DNA of 64,000 bases, from positions 27,100 to 91,099 of the forward strand of contig UQFK01000005.1 in assembly GCA_900540345.1 (NCBI GenBank), read 5' to 3'. Below, in pieces: positions 54,453 to 62,507 of the stretch (positions are counted from its first letter, which is position 1; the number at the start of each line of letters is the position of its first letter). The stretch is from an uncultured Eggerthella sp. GTDB lineage: Bacteria; Actinomycetota; Coriobacteriia; Coriobacteriales; Eggerthellaceae. The position numbers and the translations under genes were made by a program. The notes below the pieces were generated by a model, which worked only from the letters and a program-made list of their open reading frames with translations, was not told the DNA's origin and searched no databases.

Positions 54453-55550
54453 TTAAGCCTTGTTATAGCCGAAGACAACATCGAGCACAGGCGAATACCA
54501 CGTTGCAGGTGTTGGCACAGAATTAGAAAGGTCAGAGGTGACTGATCCTTTCACTGCTGTCGCATCACGCGCCTCGATACCTTCAACTGAAACCACTTGC
54601 TCCCCTGCTTTTACCCAACCAAGTTCTTGGCGAACATATTCCTCGAGGCCTTCTTTGGTATTGAGATATTCGACTTCTGATTTCAAAGTTGAATAATAAT
54701 CGGCAACCACCTCGTATTCGGCCTCAAGCTGTTGTTGCTGACGGATCTCTTGATAATAGTTCGCAACAGGCTGATAGAGCAGTACAACAGCGAGCACCAA
54801 TGTCGCGCACGTGATGAGCGCGCGAGATGAGAAGCGATCAGAGCGCGGATCTAGGAATGAAAAGATTCCTCCGATACGGCTCAAGATGCCTCCTCTGCGT
54901 TTGGAACCTGCAGAGTTTGTCTGCATACGCGAAGAACGCTTGTGGGTCTTACCCATCTTCATCTCATAGAGCGCAGGACGGCTTGTCTGTTCTGGCCCAG
55001 GCTTGACCGGACCATCTGAACCGAAGGTCTTATTGAACTGCCGTTCTGCTTTTGCAGCGCGCATACGGTGTGTAAGTGATTTCTTCTCACTACGCACTGA
55101 CTTGCTTTCATCGTCTTGATGCCCAGCATCGTTACGATCATGCATGTTTTGCATGTTGTCGATCTGAGAGGTGAATTGATCACGCTGGCTCTGAGAAGAT
55201 TTAGTACGAGCTGAACCCATTGCCCCTCGCCTATCGCGGGCAAGGCCTGCCCGCGGTGCACGAGATACTGTCGCACTGGGCGTATCGCGCCTGGAGGCAT
55301 GCAAGGGGTTTGCAGATGCACTGGGTACATGGCTGCGTTGCACTGTACTATAGGAGCCGCTGCGAGCCGTAGCGGTAAAAGACTGCTCAAAAGAAGGGTC
55401 GTAGGTTAAGCGTTGTGGTTGTTCAGGTGAATGGATGCCCGAACGCGTTGAATGCTTCGTTGAACGAGCGCGAGATGGTGAGCGATCCGAAGACACAGAC
55501 CCACGAGCGCGTGCCTCGTCAAAAGAAAGAATATTCCCGTGCCTGGTCAA
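54453..55550 (-). CDS. FtsB/DivIC-family septum protein with a long disordered N-terminus
   Basis: 365 aa; TTG start with GAGG upstream. Residues 1-245 are rich in S, R, T and Q and look disordered and cytoplasmic. A single membrane helix follows near 252-272 (LITCATLVLAVVLLYQPVA), then a coiled coil and the conserved FtsB/DivIC segment LEEYVRQELGWVKAGEQVV. Typical FtsB/DivIC are about 100-200 aa. The protein helps FtsL and FtsQ assemble the divisome. Placement next to ppx is common in actinobacteria (eno-ftsB-ppx order). Confidence 0.85.
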   Translation of the reverse strand: MTRHGNILSFDEARARGSVSSDRSPSRARSTKHSTRSGIHSPEQPQRLTYDPSFEQSFTATARSGSYSTVQRSHVPSASANPLHASRRDTPSATVSRAPRAGLARDRRGAMGSARTKSSQSQRDQFTSQIDNMQNMHDRNDAGHQDDESKSVRSEKKSLTHRMRAAKAERQFNKTFGSDGPVKPGPEQTSRPALYEMKMGKTHKRSSRMQTNSAGSKRRGGILSRIGGIFSFLDPRSDRFSSRALITCATLVLAVVLLYQPVANYYQEIRQQQQLEAEYEVVADYYSTLKSEVEYLNTKEGLEEYVRQELGWVKAGEQVVSVEGIEARDATAVKGSVTSDLSNSVPTPATWYSPVLDVVFGYNKA

Positions 55551-55615
55551 AGCTCAACCTCATGCATTTTAGTTCGTTTAAAGTTCATTTAATGCAGTAC
55601 CGTCTAACTATAGCA

Positions 55616-55676
55616 CAAGACCAGGCCTTATGTAAGTACCTGGTCTTGGAAAGGAGAAGGCCTCGCATGGCCTTCT
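55616..55676 (-). terminator. Double hairpin after yebC
   Basis: Reading from yebC: AGAAGGCC-ATGCGA-GGCCTTCTCCTTT (55676-55651), then CAAGACCAGG...CCTGGTCTTG (55648-55616). Each stem is 7-10 bp with only a short T-rich tract after the first. Together they probably end the yebC transcript. Confidence 0.6.
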
Positions 55677-55693
55677 AAGATTTCGAATAGCAC

Positions 55694-56491
55694 CTATTCG
55701 TCTAGTGCTTGAGCAATCTCGTCAGTGATATCCATCGTATGATAGACGTTCTGAAGATCTTCTAATTCTTCAAGCTTATCGATGAGACGCATGACCTTTT
55801 TCGCATCCGTAACAGAAACCTGGGTCGGCGTGGTTGGCTCCATGATAAATTCAGCGCCTTTTGTCACAACGCCTTGCTCTTCGATCGCCTTCTTCACCGC
55901 CATCAGATCACTAGGTGCAGTGTAGACGATCCACTCTTCATCGGCGTCTTCATAATCATCGCCGCCTGCTTCAGCAACAACCATCATGAATTCATCTTCA
56001 TCACCTGCTGCTCCGTTGGCAATCATGCCCTCTTTCTTGCCGCCTTCGATCTCCTTCTCGATGAAGATCTGACCTTTGCGCTCGAACTGGAACGCAACAG
56101 AACCACTCGTGCCGAGATTACCGTTCGCATGAGAGAATGCAGATCGAACATCTGCAGCAGTACGATTACGATTATCGGTGAGCGCTTCACAATAAACCGC
56201 TACACCTGCTGGACCGTAGCCTTCATAGATCACCGATTCATAATTCGCAGCATCCTTGCCGGTACCAAACGCCTTATCGATAGCGGTCTTGATCTTATCT
56301 TTAGGAAGCGAGTAGCTCTTCGCCTTATCAATCGCAGCAGCCAGTGAAGCATTGTTATCGGGATTTGGATCGCCGCCTTCTTTTGCTGCAACCGTAATGT
56401 TGCGAGAAAGCTTGGAGAACAACGCTGAACGCTTTGCGTCCTGGGCAGCTTTACGATGCTTCGTAGTAGCCCATTTTGAGTGGCCTGACAT
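55694..56491 (-). CDS. YebC/PmpR family transcription/translation regulator
   Basis: 265 aa. The diagnostic N-terminus MSGHSKWATTKHRKAAQDAKR, then KLSRNITVAAKEGGDPNPDNNASLAAAIDKAKS, is complete. Family members bind DNA as regulators, and recent work links YebC proteins to relief of ribosome stalling; which applies here is unknown. The family usually has 240-250 residues, so this is slightly long. It has a 380-base upstream region shared with the divergent MFS gene. Confidence 0.93.
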   Translation of the reverse strand: MSGHSKWATTKHRKAAQDAKRSALFSKLSRNITVAAKEGGDPNPDNNASLAAAIDKAKSYSLPKDKIKTAIDKAFGTGKDAANYESVIYEGYGPAGVAVYCEALTDNRNRTAADVRSAFSHANGNLGTSGSVAFQFERKGQIFIEKEIEGGKKEGMIANGAAGDEDEFMMVVAEAGGDDYEDADEEWIVYTAPSDLMAVKKAIEEQGVVTKGAEFIMEPTTPTQVSVTDAKKVMRLIDKLEELEDLQNVYHTMDITDEIAQALDE

Positions 56492-56522
56492 ACGCGCCTA
56501 CCTTCCTTGAATTGCCTGAATC

Positions 56523-56581
56523 ATGCATATGAGTGCCCTGTTAGTCTATCACAGACTGACAATCGATGGGCACTCATGCAT
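56523..56581. repeat. Long inverted repeat in the yebC upstream region
   Basis: ATGCAT-AT-GAGTGCCC (56523-56538) is complemented by GGGCACTC-ATGCAT (56568-56581). An inner hairpin GTTAGTCT / AGACTGAC (56540-56560) is nested inside. On the minus strand it falls 32 bases before the yebC start, so it may be a 5' leader structure or a protein-binding site. Confidence 0.55.
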
Positions 56582-56762
56582 AAGGTCTTAGAAAGCGCAC
56601 CTTCTATCCATAGTTGCATACTCAAAGAGCCTGTATCCGTTCGTCGATTCAGTGCGTGAAATCTCAAGACAATCCGAGGTAAAATCTCTTGGCACAATTG
56701 AATAATCAACTGTAAACGACACATGTAGCGTCCGCGCGATGCGTAAATCTGATCACGGCACA

Positions 56763-56868
56763 GAAAAGAAGTGCGAGGTCATTACCTCACAAGGTGATCG
56801 AATACGCAAATGCGGGCGCTTCTTTTCGTACGAGATCGCTTTTCTTCGCCATTTGCTACAAGAAAGCG
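56763..56868 (+). promoter_or_regulatory. Structured 5' leader of the MFS-CBS gene, attenuator- or riboswitch-like
   Basis: Segment A (56763-56774) pairs with B (56816-56827) as a 12-bp stem with one G-U pair, closing a junction with hairpins GAGGT/ACCTC (56775-56788) and CGC/GCG (56805-56814). Segment C (56837-56846, CGCTTTTCTT) pairs with D (56860-56868, AAGAAAGCG), which touches the ribosome binding site GAGGAAG. B can also pair with D. Such competing stems are typical of attenuators. No known riboswitch family was recognised, and the promoter was not found; the 56592-56760 stretch shows only a weak CAATTGA-ATAA-TCAACTG dyad. Confidence 0.45.
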
Positions 56869-56875
56869 AGGAAGT

Positions 56876-58804
56876 ATGGCACCTGAAGCAAACCAGGCAG
56901 CGAAACTCGGCCCAAAGCCTGCGGTCATCTTGATCGTTGCTGCATTCGCTGCGTTCTTGGCGACCTTCAACGAAACCTTCTTGAATGTTGGCTTCGCTCC
57001 AATCATGGAAAGTCTCTCTGTTGACGTTTCAACTGTACAGTGGCTCGCCACTGCCTATATGCTAGGCGCGGCGGTCATGGTTCCTGTCTCGGCATTTGCC
57101 TACCGCTCCTTTCCAACCCGTCAACTCTTCTGTGCTACCACAGCGCTGCTGGTAATCGGCTCAGTAGTTGGTGGTCTTGCACAAGATTTCACCGTACTTT
57201 TGATCGGTCGCATCATCCAGGCACTCGGCACTGGCATGCTCATTCCTATTGGCATGAATATCACGCTTGAGGTCGCACCACGCGAGAAGCTAGGAACCTA
57301 TATGGGCATCATGGGTGCAATGACGACGCTTGGACCTTCGTCAAGCGTTATCTTGGCAGGTGTTATCCTTGCGTTTTTCGACTGGTCGATGCTGCTGTGG
57401 GTGTTTGCAGGTCTTTCGCTTGTCTGCTTCTTGCTCGGAGCGGTCATCCTTCGCGATATCGCACATCTTACGCATCCACGCCTTGATGCGCCATCCGTTG
57501 CGCTTATTGCTATCGCTTTGATCGGCATTTTGTACGGCATCTCGACGATCTTCAGCGGCAATGTTGCCTTTGCGATCGGCTCAATGATCGTTGGCGCGAT
57601 CGTGCTCGTGATCTTCATCAAGCGCCAAGGCATGCTTGCTGAACCGCTTATCGACCTGCGTCCATTAAAGATCCCCCCCTTCGCCATAGGCGTGATCGTG
57701 AATATGCTCTCGCTTATCACGATCTTCGCGATGAACATCATCGTCCCAACCTTCATGCAATCAGCGCTTGGTACCCCGCCACTTGTTGCGTCGCTGATCC
57801 TCTTCCCTGCTATCCTTTGCTCCTGTGTTGCCTCACCACTTGCAGGACGCGTCTACGACAAGCGCGGTCCAGGTCTGCTCCTGCCACTGGGCTTTGCGTG
57901 CATCGCGATCTTCTCAGTGCTCACTGCGCTTTTCATCGCAACGGCAAATCCAGTCTTGTTGGCGCTCATCTACATCCCTGTCATCTGCGGCTCTGCACTC
58001 ATCATTGGCCCTGTTCAGAGCTATGCGCTCTCTAAGCTTACTCCTGAAATGAACCCTCATGGCGTTACTGTTATGTCTACCGGCTTCCAAATTGCAGGAT
58101 GTATCGGCTCATCTGTATTCGTTGGTGTCTATGCAGCAGTGGGAACCTCGCAAAGCATGGCAGGTGCCAGCATGCTGCAATCACTTACTGATGGCATGGT
58201 CGCCGCTGGCATTCTTGTCGGTATCGTTGCCGCGATCGGCTTTTTCCTCGCACTGTGGATTCGTAGCAATGCAAAGAAGCCTGTTGAAGTGGCCACACAT
58301 CAAGCAGAAACACAATGGGCTGGCGAGAGTGCACCTGCGCTGGGCACACTGGCCTCCATTATGAAAACCGACGTCTACACGCTTCCTGTTGATTCGACCG
58401 TTCTCGAGGCAATGGAGCTGTTCGCACGCTACGGCATCTCGGGTGCTCCTGTTGTAGGTAACAACCAGGAAGTGGTCGGATTCATCTCTGATGGCGATAT
58501 CATGGGCGTGCTTGCAGACCAAGTGCCCGCATTCAAGAGCGCTTGGTCATTCATCGTCGAGCGCGGTAATGATGATTTCGATCGTACGCTGCGCGAAACC
58601 ATGCAGATGAACGTCGGTGAGCTCTCCAACAAACGCGTCATCAGCGTAAACATCGATGACGACCTAGGTGAAGTTACCCGTGTGCTTTCCGAAAATCACT
58701 TGAAGAAAGCTCCTGTGCTCAAGGGTAACAAGATGGTGGGTATCATCAACCGTTCGAACATCACCAATTACGCAATCGAACAATATCTCTCTGAAAAGAA
58801 CTAG
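56876..58804 (+). CDS. MFS transporter (DHA2-like) fused to a pair of CBS domains
   Basis: 642 aa from ATG 56876 with GAGGAAG upstream; an earlier in-frame ATG at 56810 lacks this. Residues about 10-470 form a many-helix (12-14) MFS drug:H+ antiporter-like domain: motif A region near 85-95 and GRIIQALGTGMLIPI, as in DHA2 exporters. From about 487 two CBS domains follow: IMKTDVYTLPVDSTVLEAMELF...GFISDGDIMGVL and ELSNKRVISVNIDDDLGEV...GIINRSNI. CBS pairs bind adenine nucleotides such as AMP, ATP or c-di-AMP. This pairing is rare for MFS proteins. Substrate unknown. Confidence 0.88.
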   Translation: MAPEANQAAKLGPKPAVILIVAAFAAFLATFNETFLNVGFAPIMESLSVDVSTVQWLATAYMLGAAVMVPVSAFAYRSFPTRQLFCATTALLVIGSVVGGLAQDFTVLLIGRIIQALGTGMLIPIGMNITLEVAPREKLGTYMGIMGAMTTLGPSSSVILAGVILAFFDWSMLLWVFAGLSLVCFLLGAVILRDIAHLTHPRLDAPSVALIAIALIGILYGISTIFSGNVAFAIGSMIVGAIVLVIFIKRQGMLAEPLIDLRPLKIPPFAIGVIVNMLSLITIFAMNIIVPTFMQSALGTPPLVASLILFPAILCSCVASPLAGRVYDKRGPGLLLPLGFACIAIFSVLTALFIATANPVLLALIYIPVICGSALIIGPVQSYALSKLTPEMNPHGVTVMSTGFQIAGCIGSSVFVGVYAAVGTSQSMAGASMLQSLTDGMVAAGILVGIVAAIGFFLALWIRSNAKKPVEVATHQAETQWAGESAPALGTLASIMKTDVYTLPVDSTVLEAMELFARYGISGAPVVGNNQEVVGFISDGDIMGVLADQVPAFKSAWSFIVERGNDDFDRTLRETMQMNVGELSNKRVISVNIDDDLGEVTRVLSENHLKKAPVLKGNKMVGIINRSNITNYAIEQYLSEKN

Positions 58805-58898
58805 GGTTCAGACTGCGTCTGAGTTCGAGCACGTATCCGACTTTATGCGCTATTCGAACATAAAGTAGAAAAAACGCTTTTTCGAGCGCGATGGATTT

Positions 58899-58938
58899 AA
58901 GGCCTGTGGAGTTACAGCTTCATAGGCCTTCTTTCTAT
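58899..58938 (+). terminator. Terminator after the MFS-CBS gene
   Basis: AAGGCCTGTGGAG / CTTCATAGGCCTT (13-bp stem with two G-U pairs, 6-base loop) followed by CTTTCTATGCTTTT. Smaller hairpins precede it at 58808-58822 (TCAGAC-TGC-GTCTGA) and 58840-58866 (ACTTTATG/CATAAAGT). The 58931-59124 stretch is AT-rich with no gene. Confidence 0.65.
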
Positions 58939-58983
58939 GCTTTTGCAGTCTTTTAGCTCTTTTTTGCTTCAGATTTACCCTTT

Positions 58984-59124
58984 TACGTACAAATTTGGGT
59001 TATTTTGGCTTCATTCCACATAAAAACAGGTCAATCCTGTTCGCTTGCTTTGCAAAACCCCAGGTCAGATTTCTTAAACTTACAGACTGAAACGAAATTT
59101 GTGAATACAAGCGCAAATTTGAAT
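58984..59124. other. AT-rich stretch with repeated AAATTTG motifs
   Basis: Within the 444-base gap between the MFS and glmM genes, the motif AAATTTG recurs (ACAAATTTGGG near 58989, GAAATTTGTG near 59094, GCAAATTTGAA near 59112). No coding potential or known element was recognised. Confidence 0.3.
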
Positions 59125-59153
59125 CAAAAAATACAGTCCGAGTTGCGTCGGAC
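59125..59153 (-). terminator. Terminator after glmM
   Basis: Minus strand GTCCGA-CGCAAC-TCGGAC followed by TGTATTTTTTG. An overlapping hairpin GACAGA-AGTT-TCTGTC lies at 59151-59166. It sits 96 bases past the glmM stop, with the 12-base tandem repeats in between. Confidence 0.75.
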
Positions 59154-59182
59154 AGAAACTTCTGTCAAGCAGAAAACCACAC

Positions 59183-59254
59183 GGCAAGCTATACGACTCA
59201 CTATGCAGCAAGCTATGTAGCGAGTTATACGGCGAGTTGTACGTTATGCTATAC
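59183..59254. repeat. Six imperfect 12-base tandem repeats at the glmM 3' end
   Basis: Minus-strand units, in order: GTATAGCATAAC, GTACAACTCGCC, GTATAACTCGCT, ACATAGCTTGCT, GCATAGTGAGTC, GTATAGCTTGCC. The first begins with the last Val codon and the stop of glmM. Period 12 keeps the glmM frame and places TAG or TAA in five of the units. It lies between the glmM stop and its terminator. Confidence 0.75.
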
Positions 59255-60589
59255 GCCAAGTTCGCGCTCAATCACATCTGCGATCTGCCGCGCATAGGAG
59301 AGCGCTTCTTCAGGGGTGGCAGCTTCCACCATCACGCGCACGAGCGGTTCGGTGCCAGACGGGCGCACGAGCACACGACCAGAGCCTGCAAGCCTCGTCT
59401 CGGCATCCGCAATCGCCTCAGCAACTACCGCACTTTCGAGTGCTGCCTGCTTGTCACTCACACGCACATTGATAAGCTCTTGCGGGAAGCGCTGCATAAG
59501 CGATGCTGTAGCGGATACAGGCTGATCGTTGCGTAAGCATGCTGCCAAGAATTGCAAAGCTGTAATAAGACCATCACCTGTAGAATTGTGGTCGAGGAAG
59601 ATCATGTGGCCGCTCTGTTCTCCGCCAATAGAAGCATTGCGCTTTCGCATCTCGTTCAGCACATACTTATCGCCTACCTGCGTCTGTATAACCGTGATAC
59701 CCGCCGCATCCATTGCCTTGGTGAAGCCGAGATTGCACATAACAGTCGACACGACTGTGTCATCTCGCAAGAGCCCACGCTTCTGTAAGTCAAGCGCACA
59801 CACAGTCTCGACCACATCGCCATCGATCTCATCGCCCAGTTCATCAACGAACATGACTCGATCGGCATCGCCATCATGCGCGATGCCAATATGAGCGCCC
59901 TTTTCCGCAACTAGCTGACGCACTGGCTCTAGATGAGTCGACCCACACTGTACATTGATATCGATACCATTAAAATCATCGTTGATCACATGTACAGTTG
60001 CGCCCAGCTGCACAAGCGCTTCTGCTGTCGTGAGCGAAGATGCCCCATGACCGGTATCGAGTGCGATAATGAGCTTCGAGAAATCAAGCGTCTTATCCTG
60101 GAGCGAAGAAATGGCATGCTGCACATACAGATCACATGCATCTTCGACTGGAAGCACCACACCTACTTCATCACCAGAAGGCAAATCATCAGAGCGTGCT
60201 CCCCTATCTAGTACGTACTTCTCAACTTCCTCTTCAGCATTCTCGGTGAGCTTGAAGCCCTGAGAATCGAAGAACTTGATTCCGTTGTACTCTGGTGGAT
60301 TATGAGAAGCGGAGATAACGATACCTCCGTCACCGTGCAGTTCGCGTACAAGAAAAGCAACGCCAGGTGTTGGAATGATGCCTGCATCGAGCACCATACC
60401 TCCCATGCTCATGATGCCAGCATTCAACGCTGAGCCCAACATATCACCCGAAAGACGTGTGTCTTTACCTACCACGATGGTCTTGCCAAGAAATCTCACA
60501 GCTGCCTGACCAAGCTTGTAGGCCATATCGCAAGTAAGCTCGGTGTTTGCAACACCGCGCACTCCATCAGTTCCGAAAAGTACTGTCAA
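59249..60589 (-). CDS. glmM: Phosphoglucosamine mutase
   Basis: 446 aa from TTG 60589, which gives the usual FGTDGVRGVAN N-terminus and has GAAAGGAAAG upstream; a longer frame begins at 60628. The catalytic serine is in VISASHNPPEYNG near 100, the metal loop in AHDGDADRVMFV near 240, and the phosphate-binding RPSGTEPLVRVM near 415. It converts glucosamine-6-P to glucosamine-1-P, feeding GlmU. It has its own terminator. Confidence 0.97.
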   Translation of the reverse strand: MTVLFGTDGVRGVANTELTCDMAYKLGQAAVRFLGKTIVVGKDTRLSGDMLGSALNAGIMSMGGMVLDAGIIPTPGVAFLVRELHGDGGIVISASHNPPEYNGIKFFDSQGFKLTENAEEEVEKYVLDRGARSDDLPSGDEVGVVLPVEDACDLYVQHAISSLQDKTLDFSKLIIALDTGHGASSLTTAEALVQLGATVHVINDDFNGIDINVQCGSTHLEPVRQLVAEKGAHIGIAHDGDADRVMFVDELGDEIDGDVVETVCALDLQKRGLLRDDTVVSTVMCNLGFTKAMDAAGITVIQTQVGDKYVLNEMRKRNASIGGEQSGHMIFLDHNSTGDGLITALQFLAACLRNDQPVSATASLMQRFPQELINVRVSDKQAALESAVVAEAIADAETRLAGSGRVLVRPSGTEPLVRVMVEAATPEEALSYARQIADVIERELGV

Positions 60590-60679
60590 AGTCGCTTTCC
60601 TTTCAAAAACGATACGGTTGCGCCGCATCGAAAGATCGCATAACGATCCTATCTGTCCATTATGAGCCTCTAAAGGCGA

Positions 60680-61102
60680 TTAGTGATTCGAACCTCGATT
60701 GACAAAATCAGGCTTTAACATGACCACGCCTGTTCGCAAGGCGATCTCATCATCAGTCATGCGCGTATTCATCTCTGCGGCGAATTCGTCAAGGTCGATA
60801 CCGCAACGCTCAAGCAATACGAGCAGATGATAGACTACATCTCCCGCCTCGTATCGCAGATGATCAACCTCTCTAGGATCTGCATCCTTAGCTGAAAGAT
60901 CCTTTGCCGCAAGCGTAGTTTCATGCGCCTCTTCAACAAGCTTTTTCAGTAGATCATCAAGATTGCCCGAAAGCAATCGATACGTATAGCTTTGCGGATC
61001 GGCTGCTAAATGACGTTCGTGAATCGTATGCGCAAGAGACTCGAGCGCAGCACCCATTTGACTTTCAGGTTCCTGTCCTTTAGTGAGGTAAATCTTTTCC
61101 AT
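60680..61102 (-). CDS. hisE: Phosphoribosyl-ATP pyrophosphatase-like protein (HisE/MazG fold)
   Basis: 140 aa. The all-alpha NTP pyrophosphatase signature KKLVEEAHETTLAAKD and EAGDVVYHLLVLLERCGIDLDE is HisE-like, and the middle matches RPRA-PP pyrophosphohydrolases. It is longer than the usual 90-100 aa HisE, with a 40-residue N-terminal extension. No other his gene is near, so a house-cleaning nucleotide pyrophosphatase cannot be excluded. It begins 25 bases after the amidohydrolase stop. Confidence 0.8.
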   Translation of the reverse strand: MEKIYLTKGQEPESQMGAALESLAHTIHERHLAADPQSYTYRLLSGNLDDLLKKLVEEAHETTLAAKDLSAKDADPREVDHLRYEAGDVVYHLLVLLERCGIDLDEFAAEMNTRMTDDEIALRTGVVMLKPDFVNRGSNH

Positions 61103-61127
61103 TTTCTGCGCCCTTCGAAGCGGATGA

Positions 61128-62429
61128 TCAATTCATACGTGACAAGATCGCATCGCGTGCAGCACATGTCTGAGCGATCTCTTTTTCGATATCGATCGTA
61201 AGGTATTCACCATTTTCATAGAGAATCTTACCATCAACCATGGTCAAAATAACATCGGAGCCCTCAGCGGAATATACCACATTCTCTGCCATAGTATGGA
61301 CAGGCTGCATCCATGGTGTATCAATATCAAGTACAACCAGGTCAGCTTTCGATCCCGCGGTAATTACGCCACAGTTTTCGCGTCCCTGTGAGAGAGCACC
61401 ATTGCGCGTTGCAATAGTGATGTAGTCTTCTGCAGCAAGTGAAATAGGATCGGCATCGCCTGCACGTTGCATGAGCGCAAGCAGATAGAGATCCTTGAAC
61501 ATATTGTGGTTGTTGTTACTGGCCACACCGTCAGTGCCCACACAGAGCACGATACCTGCATCTTTCATTGCATTAATATTCGCAATGCCACTCCCCAGCT
61601 TCGCGTTCGAGGCAGGGCAGCATGCTACGAACACGCCCTTATCAGCCAAGATACGACGATCGTCTTCAGTCAACCATACGCAATGATCAGCCGTAGTAGG
61701 TACGTCGAAAAGCCCAAGTTCAGCAAGATATGCTGGTGGTGTCTTACCATGACGCTCAAAACATTCGGCAACTTCCTTTTGTGTTTCGCTCACGTGAACT
61801 TGCATGCGCAGCCCCGCATCCTTTGCTGCTTGAGCAAGACTTCGAACCATCTCGGGTGTAGATGTGTATTCAGCATGTAAGCTCATATCCATGAGCAAGC
61901 GCCCATTGCCTGCTCCATGGTAGTCTTTGACCCACTGCTCGTTTTGAGCGCACAGCGGCAGATCGTAGTAGGTTACACCAGGCTCCATGCTCACTACGCA
62001 ATCTGAAAGATTACACTTGATGCCGCTCTCCAACACCGCCTGCGCACGCGCATCGGTGCAGAAATACATGTCCGTAAACGAGACCACGCCAAAACGCAGC
62101 ATCTCCGCAATACCGAGCAACGTGCCATGGTAGGCATCGTTTTCGGTGATATGGTCCTCAAACGGAAATATCGCTTCGTTTAACCAGCGATCGAGCGCTA
62201 GGTTGCCTCCACGTCCGCGTAAAAGCGTCATAGGCACATGGGCATGCGCATTGTAGAGTGCTGGCATAAGCAACTTACCACGTCCATCGTAAACACGATC
62301 GAACACGCCTTCAGGTCGCTCAAGCTGAAAGTGTGTGATCGTATCGTCTCCTACCGCAACATAAGCATGCGGGACGGTCTTGCCTCCCTCAGTCAAAACC
62401 GTGATGTCATTGAAGAGCAGAGAGCTCAT
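61128..62429 (-). CDS. Amidohydrolase, MTA/SAH or N-ethylammeline deaminase-like
   Basis: 433 aa from ATG 62429 with AAAGG upstream. The TIM-barrel amidohydrolase metal motifs are: NAHAHVPMTLLRGRGG near 57-71, HVSETQKEV, DHCVWLT, and the Asp of VGTDGVASNNNHNMF near 296. Closest to the MtaD/SsnA/guanine-deaminase branch, so a deamination of an aromatic purine-like substrate is probable; the exact substrate is not told by sequence. It is followed by hisE. Confidence 0.85.
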   Translation of the reverse strand: MSSLLFNDITVLTEGGKTVPHAYVAVGDDTITHFQLERPEGVFDRVYDGRGKLLMPALYNAHAHVPMTLLRGRGGNLALDRWLNEAIFPFEDHITENDAYHGTLLGIAEMLRFGVVSFTDMYFCTDARAQAVLESGIKCNLSDCVVSMEPGVTYYDLPLCAQNEQWVKDYHGAGNGRLLMDMSLHAEYTSTPEMVRSLAQAAKDAGLRMQVHVSETQKEVAECFERHGKTPPAYLAELGLFDVPTTADHCVWLTEDDRRILADKGVFVACCPASNAKLGSGIANINAMKDAGIVLCVGTDGVASNNNHNMFKDLYLLALMQRAGDADPISLAAEDYITIATRNGALSQGRENCGVITAGSKADLVVLDIDTPWMQPVHTMAENVVYSAEGSDVILTMVDGKILYENGEYLTIDIEKEIAQTCAARDAILSRMN

Positions 62430-62447
62430 AAAATGCCTTTCTAAACG

Positions 62448-62482
62448 AAACACGCGCCCCGTGAATGCGAGACGCGTGTTTT
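62448..62482 (-). terminator. Terminator after rpoC
   Basis: Minus strand AAAACACGCG, loop, CGCGTGTTT, then CGTTT. Nine to ten paired bases with a 16-base loop. It lies 26 bases past the rpoC stop and just before the amidohydrolase start. Confidence 0.7.
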
Positions 62483-62507
62483 GATCTGGCCTGAACGCTT
62501 GAGTGCG

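Noticed and set aside
56739..56933. 64-codon plus-strand frame before and overlapping the MFS-CBS start, possible leader peptide
   Set aside because: No ribosome binding site precedes its ATG and its composition looks like an accidental frame through the leader stems. Attenuation by this peptide cannot be excluded but is not supported.
59191..59204. T7 promoter core as evidence of a phage or vector insert
   Set aside because: It lies within a repeat array native to the glmM 3' end and no phage or vector sequence surrounds it. Kept only as a low-interest curiosity.
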